Shown here in pieces: positions 6,874-14,977 of a stretch of DNA of 64,000 bases (positions are counted from its first letter, which is position 1; each line of letters opens with the position of its first letter). The notes below the pieces were generated by a model. That model was not told where the DNA came from. It searched no databases and was given only the letters and a program-made list of their open reading frames with translations. This DNA comes from UMGS363 sp051881815 (GTDB lineage Bacteria; Bacillota; Clostridia; Oscillospirales; Ruminococcaceae). The translations under genes were made by a program, and so were the position numbers. Location of the stretch: assembly GCA_051881815.1 (NCBI GenBank), contig JBJEQP010000083.1:1-64000 (forward strand), read 5' to 3'.

Positions 6874-7513
6874 CGTCCTTTCTTATCCATTTTTTAATTG
6901 TGAGATAATGGTTATTATATTTCTTGCCTTTTTGCTCTATGTATTCGTCAAGTTTAAGGATATATAAATCGGTTTTGCTTTCGCCGTATTCGTTTATAAG
7001 CTTTTCGTGCTGTTCATCTGTCAACAATACATGCGAAAATTCACCAAAAGGCTTTTTGGGGGGCATGGCGGCGGTCGTTTCCCCCTCTCCTCTACCCTTA
7101 TCTATACTAACCTTATCTAACCTAATCTTATCTATACTAATCTGTGTATCCATGTTGGAAACATTCTGTATACAAAGTGTATACGCCTTGTTTTCGTCAA
7201 CATCAAGCTGTTCGAGTTCCTGCTTGTGAATGGTCGCTTTGTATCTGTCGCCTTGTATGTAATTGTGGATTTTCCAATGCTTTATAACAACAATTCCACT
7301 TTCAAAGGGTATAACATACTGTTTTGATATAAGCATTCGTAAATCTTCATCGGCGGCGCAGATCATACGCTGAATTTTTTTAGGATTGTTTATAAATCCA
7401 TCATCGTCAGCTCTCATAGACAAGTGAAAATATAACGCCTGCGTTGACAACGGCATATCTAAAAACATATCGCTGTCAATTATTGATTTTGCAAACATTC
7501 GTTTTTCAGCCAT
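6785..7513 (-). CDS. replication initiator / phage replisome organiser-like protein
   Basis: This 242-residue protein has the N-terminal signature of phage replisome organisers: MAEKRMFAKSIIDSDMFLDM, then STQALYFHLSMRADDDGFI and a winged-helix-like segment. A low-complexity linker (about 140-155) precedes a DnaD-like C-terminal helical domain ending in a conserved KKWIRKD. In this family the N-terminus binds the origin and the C-terminus recruits the loader, encoded here by the overlapping downstream gene. The start follows GGCGGTG. It is the core of the element's replication module. Confidence 0.8.
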   Translation of the reverse strand: MAEKRMFAKSIIDSDMFLDMPLSTQALYFHLSMRADDDGFINNPKKIQRMICAADEDLRMLISKQYVIPFESGIVVIKHWKIHNYIQGDRYKATIHKQELEQLDVDENKAYTLCIQNVSNMDTQISIDKIRLDKVSIDKGRGEGETTAAMPPKKPFGEFSHVLLTDEQHEKLINEYGESKTDLYILKLDEYIEQKGKKYNNHYLTIKKWIRKDDENNGRNERNGAVQPSVETGEKSKYAVTF

Positions 7514-7525
7514 TTACACACCGCC

Positions 7526-7801
7526 TTAAATCTTCACAGAAACAGGCTTTATGCCGCCGTATGAAACGGTATCTTCTGCAGGCTTCAATGTGTTGCTGTT
7601 AAGGTATTCGATAAGCTTATCGACATTTACAAGGTATCTTTTGCCCGATCTGACAGCAACTATTTCACCGTTCAGAACCTTCTGCCGAACCCAATGCTTT
7701 GGAAGTCCAAGCAAAACGGCTGTTTCGTCGATTGTTTTCATTGTTGGAATGCTTGTGTGTATCGTGCAGTTATGCACAAATTCTCTGTTTAATTCATTCA
7801 T
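7526..7801 (-). CDS. excisionase-like helix-turn-helix protein (Xis)
   Basis: This 91-residue protein carries a MerR/excisionase-type fold (HTH_17): IDETAVLLGLPKHWVRQKVL, then VAVRSGKRYLVNVDKLIEYL. Such proteins bend att DNA and turn integrase toward excision. AAGGAG precedes the ATG by 7 bases. It is the first gene of the leftward rep series, 12 bp before the initiator, and faces an inverted repeat (7817-7851) that may control it. A general DNA-binding protein is the alternative. Confidence 0.75.
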   Translation of the reverse strand: MNELNREFVHNCTIHTSIPTMKTIDETAVLLGLPKHWVRQKVLNGEIVAVRSGKRYLVNVDKLIEYLNSNTLKPAEDTVSYGGIKPVSVKI

Positions 7802-7816
7802 ATTTACTCCTTGCTG

Positions 7817-7851
7817 ACCTGCTCAAAATGTGATATAATATTTGAGCAGGT
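7817..7851. promoter_or_regulatory. 11-bp inverted repeat upstream of xis
   Basis: Perfect repeat ACCTGCTCAAA/TTTGAGCAGGT with a 13-base centre containing TATAAT (7834-7839). It lies 16 bp upstream of the xis ATG and shares its stem with the terminator at 4529-4562. It could be an operator, a cruciform or a weak terminator; the position favours an operator. Confidence 0.5.
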
Positions 7852-7919
7852 ATTTTCCACTTGCTTTAGGCTTTCTGCTGTGTTCCTCGCCAAAGGGCAG
7901 CGGAGAGCCTTTATTTTTT
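7846..7919 (+). ncRNA. possible small RNA 3 (weak)
   Basis: Rightward TTGCTG (7811-7816), 17 bp and TATAAT (7834-7839) are followed by a hairpin (GGCTTTCTGCTG with GGCAGCGGAGAGCC, 7869-7909) and TTTATTTTTTA. It would be antisense to the end of the 57-aa gene. The -35 box is poor, and the hairpin may only separate convergent transcripts. Confidence 0.3.
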
Positions 7920-8084
7920 ATTGTTTGGGGTCGCTACTGCACTTAAATTCGCTTTTTTCTCATAAAAGCGCCTATTATGTTCTTTCACCTTGTCTTTGTT
8001 TGCATCTCTCCATTTCTTTTGATACTCCCTACGAGCTTCAATAATTTTTCGTTCTTCGGGTGCAACCGCTGAAAGATCAATCAC
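7911..8084 (-). CDS. small basic phage-like protein (57 aa)
   Basis: GTG 8084 lies 9 bases after AAAGGAG, preferred over an upstream in-frame ATG with no site. The 57 residues form one highly charged helix (EARREYQKKWRDANKDKVKE) with a short polar tail. Similar small proteins are common in clostridial prophages, with unknown role. It is transcribed divergently from the XRE repressor at 8241 and precedes xis on the same strand, the position held by the str gene in staphylococcal satellites, though no similarity to that protein is claimed. Confidence 0.6.
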   Translation of the reverse strand: MIDLSAVAPEERKIIEARREYQKKWRDANKDKVKEHNRRFYEKKANLSAVATPNNKK

Positions 8085-8125
8085 AATAAATTCTCCTTTC
8101 GATATAAAATTATTTTTCTTTTCTC

Positions 8126-8154
8126 TTGACTTTAGCAACTTTCGTTGCTATAAT
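8126..8154 (+). promoter_or_regulatory. promoter of the XRE repressor with internal palindrome
   Basis: TTGACT (8126-8131), 17-bp spacer, TATAAT (8149-8154). The palindrome TAGCAAC-TTTC-GTTGCTA (8133-8150) fills the spacer, so a repressor bound there would block the promoter. A GCAAC half site recurs near 8210. Autoregulation by the protein at 8241 is likely. Confidence 0.8.
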
Positions 8155-8240
8155 TATAATAACACAAAAAGAAAACAAAAGCAAGAGTTTTTTCTTATTT
8201 TATATCAAAAGCAACAATGTTTTACAAGGAGGCTTTTTCC

Positions 8241-8951
8241 GTGTCAACAGAGAAAAATATATTTGCAAAGAATTTAGATGATCTAATCAAAGAACATAAC
8301 TACACACACCAAGACGTCGCAAAAGGTGTTGATGTGACAAGGCAAGCTGTCGGGAAATGGGTAAAAGGCGAAAGTGTTCCCGATGTACTCACGGCAGGCA
8401 AGCTCGCAAAATTTCTCGGAGTGTCCGTTGACTATTTGGCAGGAAATAGTGAAATTAAATCAACAGATGTTCAAGTGCAATCCGTTTGTAAATTTACGGG
8501 ATTGGATGAAAGTGCAATAGAAAATATTATAAACCGCACAAGTTGCCCCGAACCGATATATGACAAAATAACAAAAACAAATATTTCTCGAACTATATTT
8601 ACTCCACAGTATTACGAAAGCAATAGAACAGTATTAAATAGAATTTTTTCCTGCTCTTGGTTTTGGGACATAGTTTTAAATTATGTGATAATGTCTGAAT
8701 TGCAAGAAAAATCATTTGAATATAAAAAGAATTATGATGCAGTTTGTCAAGCCTTACAAGAGGGAAAAAGCGTTGATAAAATATATAACATTGCTCAAAA
8801 ATCAATGCAGCATTGCAATGATATTGACGTTGCACGATATTCAGTAACAAGACTAATCGAAAAAATAAGTGATATGTTTGATAACCGCAACAACACCGAA
8901 GATATTAATATCAAAGCTGATAAAAACAATGATTTACCATTTGACTTATAA
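8241..8951 (+). CDS. XRE-family repressor, probable master regulator of the inner element
   Basis: This 236-residue regulator starts at GTG 8241, 9 bases after AAGGAGG; the in-frame ATG 8217 has no ribosome site. The N-terminal HTH (about 6-62) is clear: YTHQDVAKGVDVTRQAVGKW, then VPDVLTAGKLAKFLGVSVDYL. The C-terminal 160 residues are helical, AT-rich in coding sequence and unassigned; there is no LexA-like protease motif, so relief of repression by RecA cleavage is not suggested. It is divergent from the xis/rep genes and 16 bp upstream of the integrase, which is the Stl position in PICI satellites. Confidence 0.85.
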   Translation: MSTEKNIFAKNLDDLIKEHNYTHQDVAKGVDVTRQAVGKWVKGESVPDVLTAGKLAKFLGVSVDYLAGNSEIKSTDVQVQSVCKFTGLDESAIENIINRTSCPEPIYDKITKTNISRTIFTPQYYESNRTVLNRIFSCSWFWDIVLNYVIMSELQEKSFEYKKNYDAVCQALQEGKSVDKIYNIAQKSMQHCNDIDVARYSVTRLIEKISDMFDNRNNTEDINIKADKNNDLPFDL

Positions 8952-8967
8952 AAGGAGGCTTTGAACA

Positions 8968-10446
8968 ATGGCAAACATAACACCAAGAAAGAATAAAGAC
9001 GGCGTGATCACCTCATACACAATACGAGTATATCACGGCTATGACGGAGCAGGTAAACGCCTAAAGCCTTATACTATGAGCTGGAAACCTGCTCCGGGAA
9101 TGACCGCAAAGCAGATTGAAAAGGAATTAAACCGCCAAGCCGTACAATTTGAGGAACAATGCCGAGCAGGTTATGCCCTCGACAACCGCCAAACGTTTGC
9201 AGAATATGCCGAATATGTATTGAAATGCAAAGCCGACAGCGGAACCAAGCGGAGAACCATAGAACGATACACCGCATTACTGGGGCGCATAAACGCAGGT
9301 ATAGGACATATAAAGCTCGCAGACCTGCGCCCACAGCACCTTAACAACTTTTATTCACAGCTGCGGCAGGCAGGAATACGGCAGAACGCTTCAACAGCAA
9401 CGCCGATAGTTGACTTGAAAGCTTTTCTGAAGGAAAAAGGCATCACTAAAATACAGCTTTCGGAAGCGTCGGGCATATCTCTGACAACGCTTTCAACCGT
9501 CTTCAAAATGGGAAGTATCAGCGGAGCGAACGCCGCCAAGATCAGCAAGGCATTAAAAACGCCCACAAAGAAGCTTTTCAGAGTTGAACAGGACAACCGC
9601 CCTTTATCCGAAAAGACCGTCAGAGAGCATCACCGTTTGATCTCGCTCATTCTCTCGCAGGCTGAAAAGGAAATGATCGTGCAGTATAACGCCACCGAAA
9701 AGGTTATAAACAAGCCTAAAGCCGAAAGCAGCACCGAGGTAAATTATTTGGAACTGTCCGACCTTGAAAGAATAAGGGAGTGTTTAACAAAAGAACCGTT
9801 CAAATGGCAGGTTCTCGCCCACCTGCTCATCGTTACCGGCTGCCGCCGTGGAGAGATCGCAGGCTTGAAATGGAATGCAATAGACTTTGACAAAGGCACT
9901 TTGCATATTTACAACAACCTGCTCTACTCGGAAATAATAGGCGTTTATCAAGATACGCCCAAAACGGCAACATCTGACCGCTATATACGTTTGCCGAATG
10001 AAACAATAGAGCTTTTAAGGGAATATAAGGCGTACTGGGATAACTTCCGCCGTGACTGCGGTTCTGAATGGCACAGCTTTGTCAATATAAAGAACAGCAA
10101 GGGCATCGAACAGTCCGAGCGTGCAGACTTCCTTTTTGTGCAGGACAGCGGCTCAAATGTCGGTTACCCTATGCACCCCGACAGCATAACAGACTATTTC
10201 AAGAAGTTTTCCAAAAAATACGACCTTCCGCACATTAACCCCCACGCCTTCCGCCACACTCTCGCATCGGTTCTCTGTCAGAGCGGCGTTGATATTGTCA
10301 CTATAAGCAAATGGTTAGGACATAAAAGCGTTACCACAACGATGAACATATACGAGCATATACTCGAAAACGGCAGGGAGCAGGTCGTCAACTGCGTTTC
10401 GGACGTTATCCTCGGGAAAGGCAAGGCAGCAGACAAACAGGCATAA
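8968..10446 (+). CDS. int: tyrosine site-specific integrase with an embedded XRE-like HTH domain
   Basis: This 492-residue recombinase integrates the element into tRNA-fMet. It has an N-terminal arm-DNA-binding domain (about 1-60), a core-binding domain split by an insertion, and a catalytic domain with R293 (TGCRRGEI), K332, H426-x-x-R429 (HAFRH), H452 and nucleophile Y462. Residues about 147-206 (FLKEKGITKIQLSEASGISL, then NAAKISKALKTPTKKLF) read as a Cro/C1-type helix-turn-helix in the middle of the core-binding domain. AAAGGAGG precedes the ATG. The gene ends 140 bp before attR. Confidence 0.95.
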   Translation: MANITPRKNKDGVITSYTIRVYHGYDGAGKRLKPYTMSWKPAPGMTAKQIEKELNRQAVQFEEQCRAGYALDNRQTFAEYAEYVLKCKADSGTKRRTIERYTALLGRINAGIGHIKLADLRPQHLNNFYSQLRQAGIRQNASTATPIVDLKAFLKEKGITKIQLSEASGISLTTLSTVFKMGSISGANAAKISKALKTPTKKLFRVEQDNRPLSEKTVREHHRLISLILSQAEKEMIVQYNATEKVINKPKAESSTEVNYLELSDLERIRECLTKEPFKWQVLAHLLIVTGCRRGEIAGLKWNAIDFDKGTLHIYNNLLYSEIIGVYQDTPKTATSDRYIRLPNETIELLREYKAYWDNFRRDCGSEWHSFVNIKNSKGIEQSERADFLFVQDSGSNVGYPMHPDSITDYFKKFSKKYDLPHINPHAFRHTLASVLCQSGVDIVTISKWLGHKSVTTTMNIYEHILENGREQVVNCVSDVILGKGKAADKQA

Positions 10447-10451
10447 AAAAA

Positions 10452-10490
10452 GCGCCTGCAAAAGCGTTCCTGCTTTGCGGCGTTTTCTGT
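10452..10490 (+). terminator. terminator of the integrase gene
   Basis: Imperfect stem CGCC(T)GCAAA(A)GC with GCTTTGCGGCG, followed by TTTTCT, a few bases behind the integrase stop. Confidence 0.65.
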
Positions 10491-10525
10491 AACCTCTTGT
10501 ATTCTTTAATGCGTTTTAATTGCAA

Positions 10526-10547
10526 TGGCGCACAAACGGCGCACAAA
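10526..10547 (+). repeat. right arm-type repeats of the inner element
   Basis: TGGCGCACAAA (10526) and CGGCGCACAAA (10537) are adjacent with an 11-bp period and end 39 bp before attR, matching the geometry of the outer element's TAGTGCCCTA pair. Same unit as at 2842-2882. Confidence 0.7.
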
Positions 10548-10585
10548 ACCGAATTTTTGATATAAAAAAATAACCGTCTGAAATT

Positions 10586-10683
<98 letters not shown>

Positions 10684-10741
10684 ATATAAAATCAATCCCT
10701 ACAAGAAAAATCAATTCATCTCTCATTGAGATTGCTTAATT

Positions 10742-10770
10742 ATTATAGCACAATTAAAACCACTTGTCAA
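10742..10770 (-). promoter_or_regulatory. tRNA-fMet promoter
   Basis: On the minus strand, perfect TTGACA (10770-10765), 17-bp spacer and perfect TATAAT (10747-10742), preceded by a long A/T-rich tract that could act as an UP element. Transcription starts about 50 bases before the tRNA. Confidence 0.85.
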
Positions 10771-10857
10771 CCCCTTTTTTCAAAAAATTATTATTTTTTT
10801 ATTTCACCAAAAATTTCAATAGTTTATCACCTATAAGAAGACATTTTTCGTCAACAG

Positions 10858-10886
10858 TTGACATTTTGGGCTGTATATGGTATAAT
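10858..10886 (+). promoter_or_regulatory. promoter of the HD-GYP gene
   Basis: Perfect TTGACA (10858-10863), 17-bp spacer starting TTTTGG, perfect TATAAT (10881-10886). The leader to the gene at 11098 is about 205 bases long and contains a repeat A copy. Confidence 0.75.
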
Positions 10887-10938
10887 TTATTATGTAAAAT
10901 TGTGTCCAAAAGTTTTCTGTATTCATAAATGTTTCTAA

Positions 10939-11013
10939 GGAAACGCTGATTAATACGTTTCTGCCATTTTTCAAAACGGCGAAACGAACGCTGCGCTTTA
11001 ATCAGCGTTTTCC
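10939..11013. repeat. repeat family A, copy 1 (75 bp palindromic insertion)
   Basis: Ends GGAAACGCTGATTAA and TTAATCAGCGTTTTCC are near-perfect inverted repeats, flanked on both sides by TAA (possible target duplication). The same unit, 110 bp long, is at 34605-34714. It lies between a promoter and the start of the HD-GYP gene. No reading frame. Confidence 0.75.
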
Positions 11014-11097
11014 TAATGCAGAAAATTATACATTTATACCGTAGCTGTTCTTCTGCTCTGCTGCGTATGACTATTTTTGAAAGGAATGTATATCAGA

Positions 11098-12795
11098 ATG
11101 GTCGCTTATTACGCCATTTCATCTATGCTGGCTTTTGCAAGCTTTATGCTGTTCCTGATATTCTCTGACGGAAAAAACATAAATGCATATATGATGCTTT
11201 TTTCCATCCTGTTGCTTGCCTCAAACGGCGGCTATCTCGCAATTTCACTTTCAAGCACATTAAGCGAAGCGATCCTTGCCAACAAGATAAGCTATCTCGG
11301 CGGCTGTTTCATTCCGCCTGTTCTTATAATGATCGTTCTGAATATCTGTAAGCTTAAAACGCCAAAGTTTTTCCACATTGTTCTGACCCTATACAGCATA
11401 ATCGTATACTCTTTTGTTCTGACAGCAGGTTACAGCACGATTTACTACAGTGATGCTTCGCTCATGCGTTATAATGGTGCAAGCGTACTGAAACGAAGCT
11501 ACGGTCCGTGTCATATTTTATTTTCGATACTGCTTTACGGCTGCCTTCTCCTTCTGATCGGAATTGTTGTTTATACTATTATAAAAAAGAAGGATGTTTC
11601 ATCGAAAACTATCTTTATGCTTATGCTTCTCGGAGTCGGTATGCTCGCTATTTTTGTGACAGTTCGTCTTTTTAGTCCATTGATCGAAGGGATGCCTGCC
11701 GCTTTTGTATTTGTAAGCTTTGTGCTTCTCTATTTGAACAGAAAGCTCTCACTTTATGATGTTGAAACCGGTATAATGAAATCTTTAAGCGATCAGACGA
11801 CCTACGGTTATATCATCATTGATAAAACTAAACACTATCTTGGCTGCAACAATGCTGCCAAGAAGATACTTCCGGCGCTAAAAAACTGCGGCGTGGACAA
11901 GCTTATAAAGGAAATATCCATTCTTGAGGCTGTCCCCTGCCTTTCCGGCTCGATAAGCGACAATGGCGTTTGGGATTTTGAAAAAGACGGACGTTACTAC
12001 GAATGCCGTATTGAACGCACAATGCACAAGAAAAAGCATATCGGCTACATTATTGAAATGCGTGACAACACCGAAAAGCACGACTACCTTGGCCTTATGT
12101 TCAGCTACGCAGATGAGCTGAAAACGCAAGTCGACAAACAGACTGCACATATTAAAAGCATCCAGAACAAGATCATCCTCTCAATGGCTGATATGGTCGA
12201 AAACCGCGACAACAACACAGGCGGCCATATCAAACGCACGAGCTATGTTGTAAGCATTTTTATCGACACTATAAAGCAGCATCATCTTTTGAACATGACC
12301 GACCAATTCTGCGATGATGTTATCAAAGCCGCACCTATGCACGACCTTGGAAAGATCGCTGTCGATGACGCAATTCTGCGAAAGCCCGGACGTCTGACGG
12401 ATGACGAATTTGAAAAGATCAAGACCCACGCCGAGAAAAGTGCAGAGCTTGTCGAAGGCATCCTGCGTGGCGTTGAAGAAGAACATTTCGTAAATACAGC
12501 CGTAAATGTTGCACGCTGCCACCACGAAAAATGGAACGGAAAAGGCTATCCGCAGCATCTCTCCGGCGATGACATTCCTCTCGAAGCAAGAATCATGGCT
12601 GTTGCAGATGTTTATGACGCTCTTGTCAGCAGAAGATGCTACAAAGAACCGATGAGTTTTGATGAAGCAAATCAGGTAATGCTCGATTCAATGGGCTCAC
12701 ATTTTGACCCGGCAATGCAAAAGGTCTATGAACTGAGCCGTGAAAAGCTTGAAAACTATTACAGGGAGAATGACGTTCCCGTTATGCAAAGCTGA
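11098..12795 (+). CDS. membrane-bound HD-GYP signalling protein (cyclic-di-GMP phosphodiesterase type)
   Basis: This 565-residue protein has about seven N-terminal membrane segments (first 220 residues), a PAS-like section (about 235-330, DQTTYGYIIID then MRDNTEKHDY), a helix linker, and a C-terminal HD-GYP domain with HDLGKIAV, HHEKWNGKGYP (the GYP motif) and ARIMAVADVYDAL. HD-GYP domains hydrolyse cyclic di-GMP. The 7TM part resembles sensor regions of bacterial 7TM kinases. I chose ATG 11098 because GAAAGGA lies 11 bases upstream; TTG 11077 and ATG 11086 are in frame but badly spaced. It is transcribed alone. Confidence 0.88.
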   Translation: MVAYYAISSMLAFASFMLFLIFSDGKNINAYMMLFSILLLASNGGYLAISLSSTLSEAILANKISYLGGCFIPPVLIMIVLNICKLKTPKFFHIVLTLYSIIVYSFVLTAGYSTIYYSDASLMRYNGASVLKRSYGPCHILFSILLYGCLLLLIGIVVYTIIKKKDVSSKTIFMLMLLGVGMLAIFVTVRLFSPLIEGMPAAFVFVSFVLLYLNRKLSLYDVETGIMKSLSDQTTYGYIIIDKTKHYLGCNNAAKKILPALKNCGVDKLIKEISILEAVPCLSGSISDNGVWDFEKDGRYYECRIERTMHKKKHIGYIIEMRDNTEKHDYLGLMFSYADELKTQVDKQTAHIKSIQNKIILSMADMVENRDNNTGGHIKRTSYVVSIFIDTIKQHHLLNMTDQFCDDVIKAAPMHDLGKIAVDDAILRKPGRLTDDEFEKIKTHAEKSAELVEGILRGVEEEHFVNTAVNVARCHHEKWNGKGYPQHLSGDDIPLEARIMAVADVYDALVSRRCYKEPMSFDEANQVMLDSMGSHFDPAMQKVYELSREKLENYYRENDVPVMQS

Positions 12796-12827
12796 TCGGC
12801 GAAAAAAGTTAAAAATATATTAAATCG

Positions 12828-12856
12828 TTGCAAAACCGATGTTTTTGTGATATAAT
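12828..12856 (+). promoter_or_regulatory. promoter of the panT-coaX pair
   Basis: TTGCAA (12828-12833), 17-bp spacer, TATAAT (12851-12856). The 100-base leader holds a branched hairpin: an outer GCGAGCTTTT/AAAGCTC pairing, inner CTTTCTG-CCGT-CAGGAAAG, then ATCCC-GAAA-GGGAAT just before AAGGAGG. It is not a riboswitch I recognise. Confidence 0.7.
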
Positions 12857-12962
12857 AGATTCTGCGAGCTTTTTTGCTGTCTTTCTGCCGTCAGGAAAGC
12901 CGCAAAAGCTCCGCTATTGTATTGTATCCCGAAAGGGAATAATAACAAGGAGGATTTATTCT

Positions 12963-13586
12963 ATGAAAAACAAACAAAAGATCGCCCGTATCGTAATTAT
13001 GGGCCTGCTTACGGCAATACTTGTCGTAATGTCATTCACACCGCTTGGTTATCTTAACATCGGACCGCTTTCGATCACACTCAACATAATACCTGTTGCG
13101 ATCGCAGCGATGACAATGGGACCTGCCGGAGGTGCAGCTGCGGGAGCTGTTTTCGGACTCACAAGCTTTCTCCAATGCGTTGGCATAGGTCTTCCAAGCC
13201 CATTCGGTGTCGCACTTTTCGGCATCAGTCCGCTGTTCACCATAATCACCTGTTTTGTACCGAGAATACTTGACGGATTTCTCCTCGGATTTCTTAACAG
13301 ATTTGTTTCAAAGGTTTCCAACAGCATTGTTTCAAGCTTTGTAACAGGCTTTGCTGCCGCTCTGCTCAATACATTATTCTTTATGACAGCTCTTATGGTA
13401 TTGTTCGGAAATACTTCACTCATAATGGATATGCGCGGAGAGATGAACGTTATCGCATTCATGTGCGCATTTGTGGGAGTAAATGCAGTATTTGAGATAC
13501 TCGCTTCAACGATCGTTACAGGAGCAGTCGGAACGGCGCTTCTCAAAGCAAGACTTATTCCCGATTTCAATAAAACCGAAGCATAA
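12963..13586 (+). CDS. ECF transporter S component, probably pantothenate (PanT-like)
   Basis: This 207-residue integral membrane protein has about six hydrophobic segments, including the glycine- and alanine-rich stretch TMGPAGGAAAGAVFGLTSFL typical of energy-coupling factor substrate-binding subunits. The long frame begins at 12828, but AAGGAGG and the conserved start place translation at ATG 12963. The stop is 11 bp before coaX (type III pantothenate kinase), which strongly suggests pantothenate as substrate; the S component would share an EcfA/T module encoded elsewhere. The substrate is inferred from context only. Confidence 0.8.
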   Translation: MKNKQKIARIVIMGLLTAILVVMSFTPLGYLNIGPLSITLNIIPVAIAAMTMGPAGGAAAGAVFGLTSFLQCVGIGLPSPFGVALFGISPLFTIITCFVPRILDGFLLGFLNRFVSKVSNSIVSSFVTGFAAALLNTLFFMTALMVLFGNTSLIMDMRGEMNVIAFMCAFVGVNAVFEILASTIVTGAVGTALLKARLIPDFNKTEA

Positions 13587-13597
13587 GGAGCATCGCT

Positions 13598-14362
13598 ATG
13601 ATCTTGGCAATTGATGTAGGAAATTCAAATATAGTTATCGGCTGCTGCGAGAACGGAAAGATCGCTTTTTCCGAAAGGATATCCACCGCGCGCGAAAATA
13701 CAGCGCTTGAATATGCGATCTCGTTCAAGACTATCCTCGAGCTTTACAACATCAAGCAAGAGGAGATCGACGGCGCAATAATCTCATCCGTAGTTCCGTC
13801 CGTGACCACAACGATCAAGCTTGCTGTAAAGAAAGTCGCAGGCGTTGACGCAAAGATCGTCGGTCCCGGAACAAAAACGGGGCTTAATATCGTGATCGAC
13901 AACCCTGCACAGCTTGGCAGCGACCTTGTTGTTGACGCAGTTGCAGGCATCTCGGAATATCCTCTGCCGCTCATAATTTTTGATATGGGAACGGCAACAA
14001 CAGCCTCGGTCATCGACAGTAAGGGCAGCTATCTCGGAGGAATGATAATCCCGGGCGTGAACATTTCCATAAACGCTCTGACGGCAGGAACATCACAGCT
14101 TCCGAAGATAAACCTTGAACCGCCGAAGAAAATGATCGGCAGCAATACCGTTGACTGCATGAAAAGCGGTATCATCTTCGGTCAGGCATCAATGATCGAC
14201 GGCGTTATCGACAGATTTGAAGAAGAGCTCGGTCAGAAATGTACGGTCATCGCCACAGGCGGACTTTCAGGCAGCATAATCCCCTACTGCAAGCGAAAGG
14301 TCATCCACGATAAAGACCTGCTATTAAAGGGTCTTATAAAGATCTACGAAAAAAACAAATAA
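13598..14362 (+). CDS. coaX: type III pantothenate kinase
   Basis: This 254-residue enzyme phosphorylates pantothenate in the first committed step of coenzyme A synthesis. It belongs to the acetate/sugar kinase-Hsc70-actin fold: phosphate 1 motif DVGNSNIVIG at the N-terminus, IFDMGTATTASVID near 127-140, LGGMIIPGV and the adenosine motif VIATGGLSG near the C-terminus. Length is usual for CoaX. It follows the S-component gene with AAGGAG before the ATG, so uptake and activation of vitamin B5 are co-expressed, and ends at a strong terminator. Confidence 0.95.
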   Translation: MILAIDVGNSNIVIGCCENGKIAFSERISTARENTALEYAISFKTILELYNIKQEEIDGAIISSVVPSVTTTIKLAVKKVAGVDAKIVGPGTKTGLNIVIDNPAQLGSDLVVDAVAGISEYPLPLIIFDMGTATTASVIDSKGSYLGGMIIPGVNISINALTAGTSQLPKINLEPPKKMIGSNTVDCMKSGIIFGQASMIDGVIDRFEEELGQKCTVIATGGLSGSIIPYCKRKVIHDKDLLLKGLIKIYEKNK

Positions 14363-14373
14363 ATAAAAAAGCA

Positions 14374-14414
14374 GAAGTCAGACAGTTTGAATTCAACCGT
14401 CTGACTTCATTTTT
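14374..14414. terminator. bidirectional terminator between coaX and the zeta-like gene
   Basis: Perfect 10-bp stem GAAGTCAGAC/GTCTGACTTC (14374-14408), with ATTTTTT on the right and an A-run on the left, serving both convergent genes. Confidence 0.85.
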
Positions 14415-14977
14415 TATTGATTTGTGAGCTTATCCTTTAAAAGCTTCAGCCACTCGGGAACATATTCACCGCTGAATATAATTTTTCCGTTACGATACTC
14501 CCCAACGTCAACGAAGCCGTTCTCATTATCATAAAAATGCACTTCATCACAAAAAGGCAGTATGCTTATCAGATCTTCAAATCGTTTTTCATAACGTCTT
14601 TTTACATCAATATCAGGGATATCGTGACCGCCTTTCCTTACACGGTTGTTTATACGGATGATGCTTTCATCTGCGGAGCTTATGCCGACATAATACAGAC
14701 GGATATAATAATTCTTTTCACGGGCAGAACTGATAGTGCGCAAGGTTTTTTTGCCCGACAATGTTGTTTCTTGTGTGAAATTGATACCTTTTGAAAGGCA
14801 GTCATCTATTATCTTTACAGCTTCTTTACCGCCTTTGAGCTTATCTCCGCCCAATTTTGCGGTGATGCTGTCAGTATCTATCACAATACCGAAATCATTA
14901 TACTCACCGACAAGAACACCTGTTAAGCTGCTCTTTCCGACTCCATCCAAACCGCCGATTATTGTATATTTTTTCAT
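14414..14977 (-). CDS. P-loop kinase, zeta-toxin-like
   Basis: This 187-residue protein has Walker A GGLDGVGKSSL at residues 8-18, an Asp motif VIDTDSITA, a TQETTLSG segment and a RVRKGGHDIP lid. This order matches stand-alone zeta-toxin-like proteins (ATP-dependent kinases of UDP-N-acetylglucosamine or other small molecules). No epsilon-type antitoxin lies next to it, so it may be a housekeeping or orphan member. Upstream (14978-15149) is AT-rich DNA with no gene. Confidence 0.75.
   Translation of the reverse strand: MKKYTIIGGLDGVGKSSLTGVLVGEYNDFGIVIDTDSITAKLGGDKLKGGKEAVKIIDDCLSKGINFTQETTLSGKKTLRTISSAREKNYYIRLYYVGISSADESIIRINNRVRKGGHDIPDIDVKRRYEKRFEDLISILPFCDEVHFYDNENGFVDVGEYRNGKIIFSGEYVPEWLKLLKDKLTNQ

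Noticed and set aside
7811..7919. A third small-RNA module equal to the two at 3.6-3.8 kb
   Set aside because: The -35 box matches poorly and the hairpin may just separate convergent transcripts; kept only as a weak candidate.
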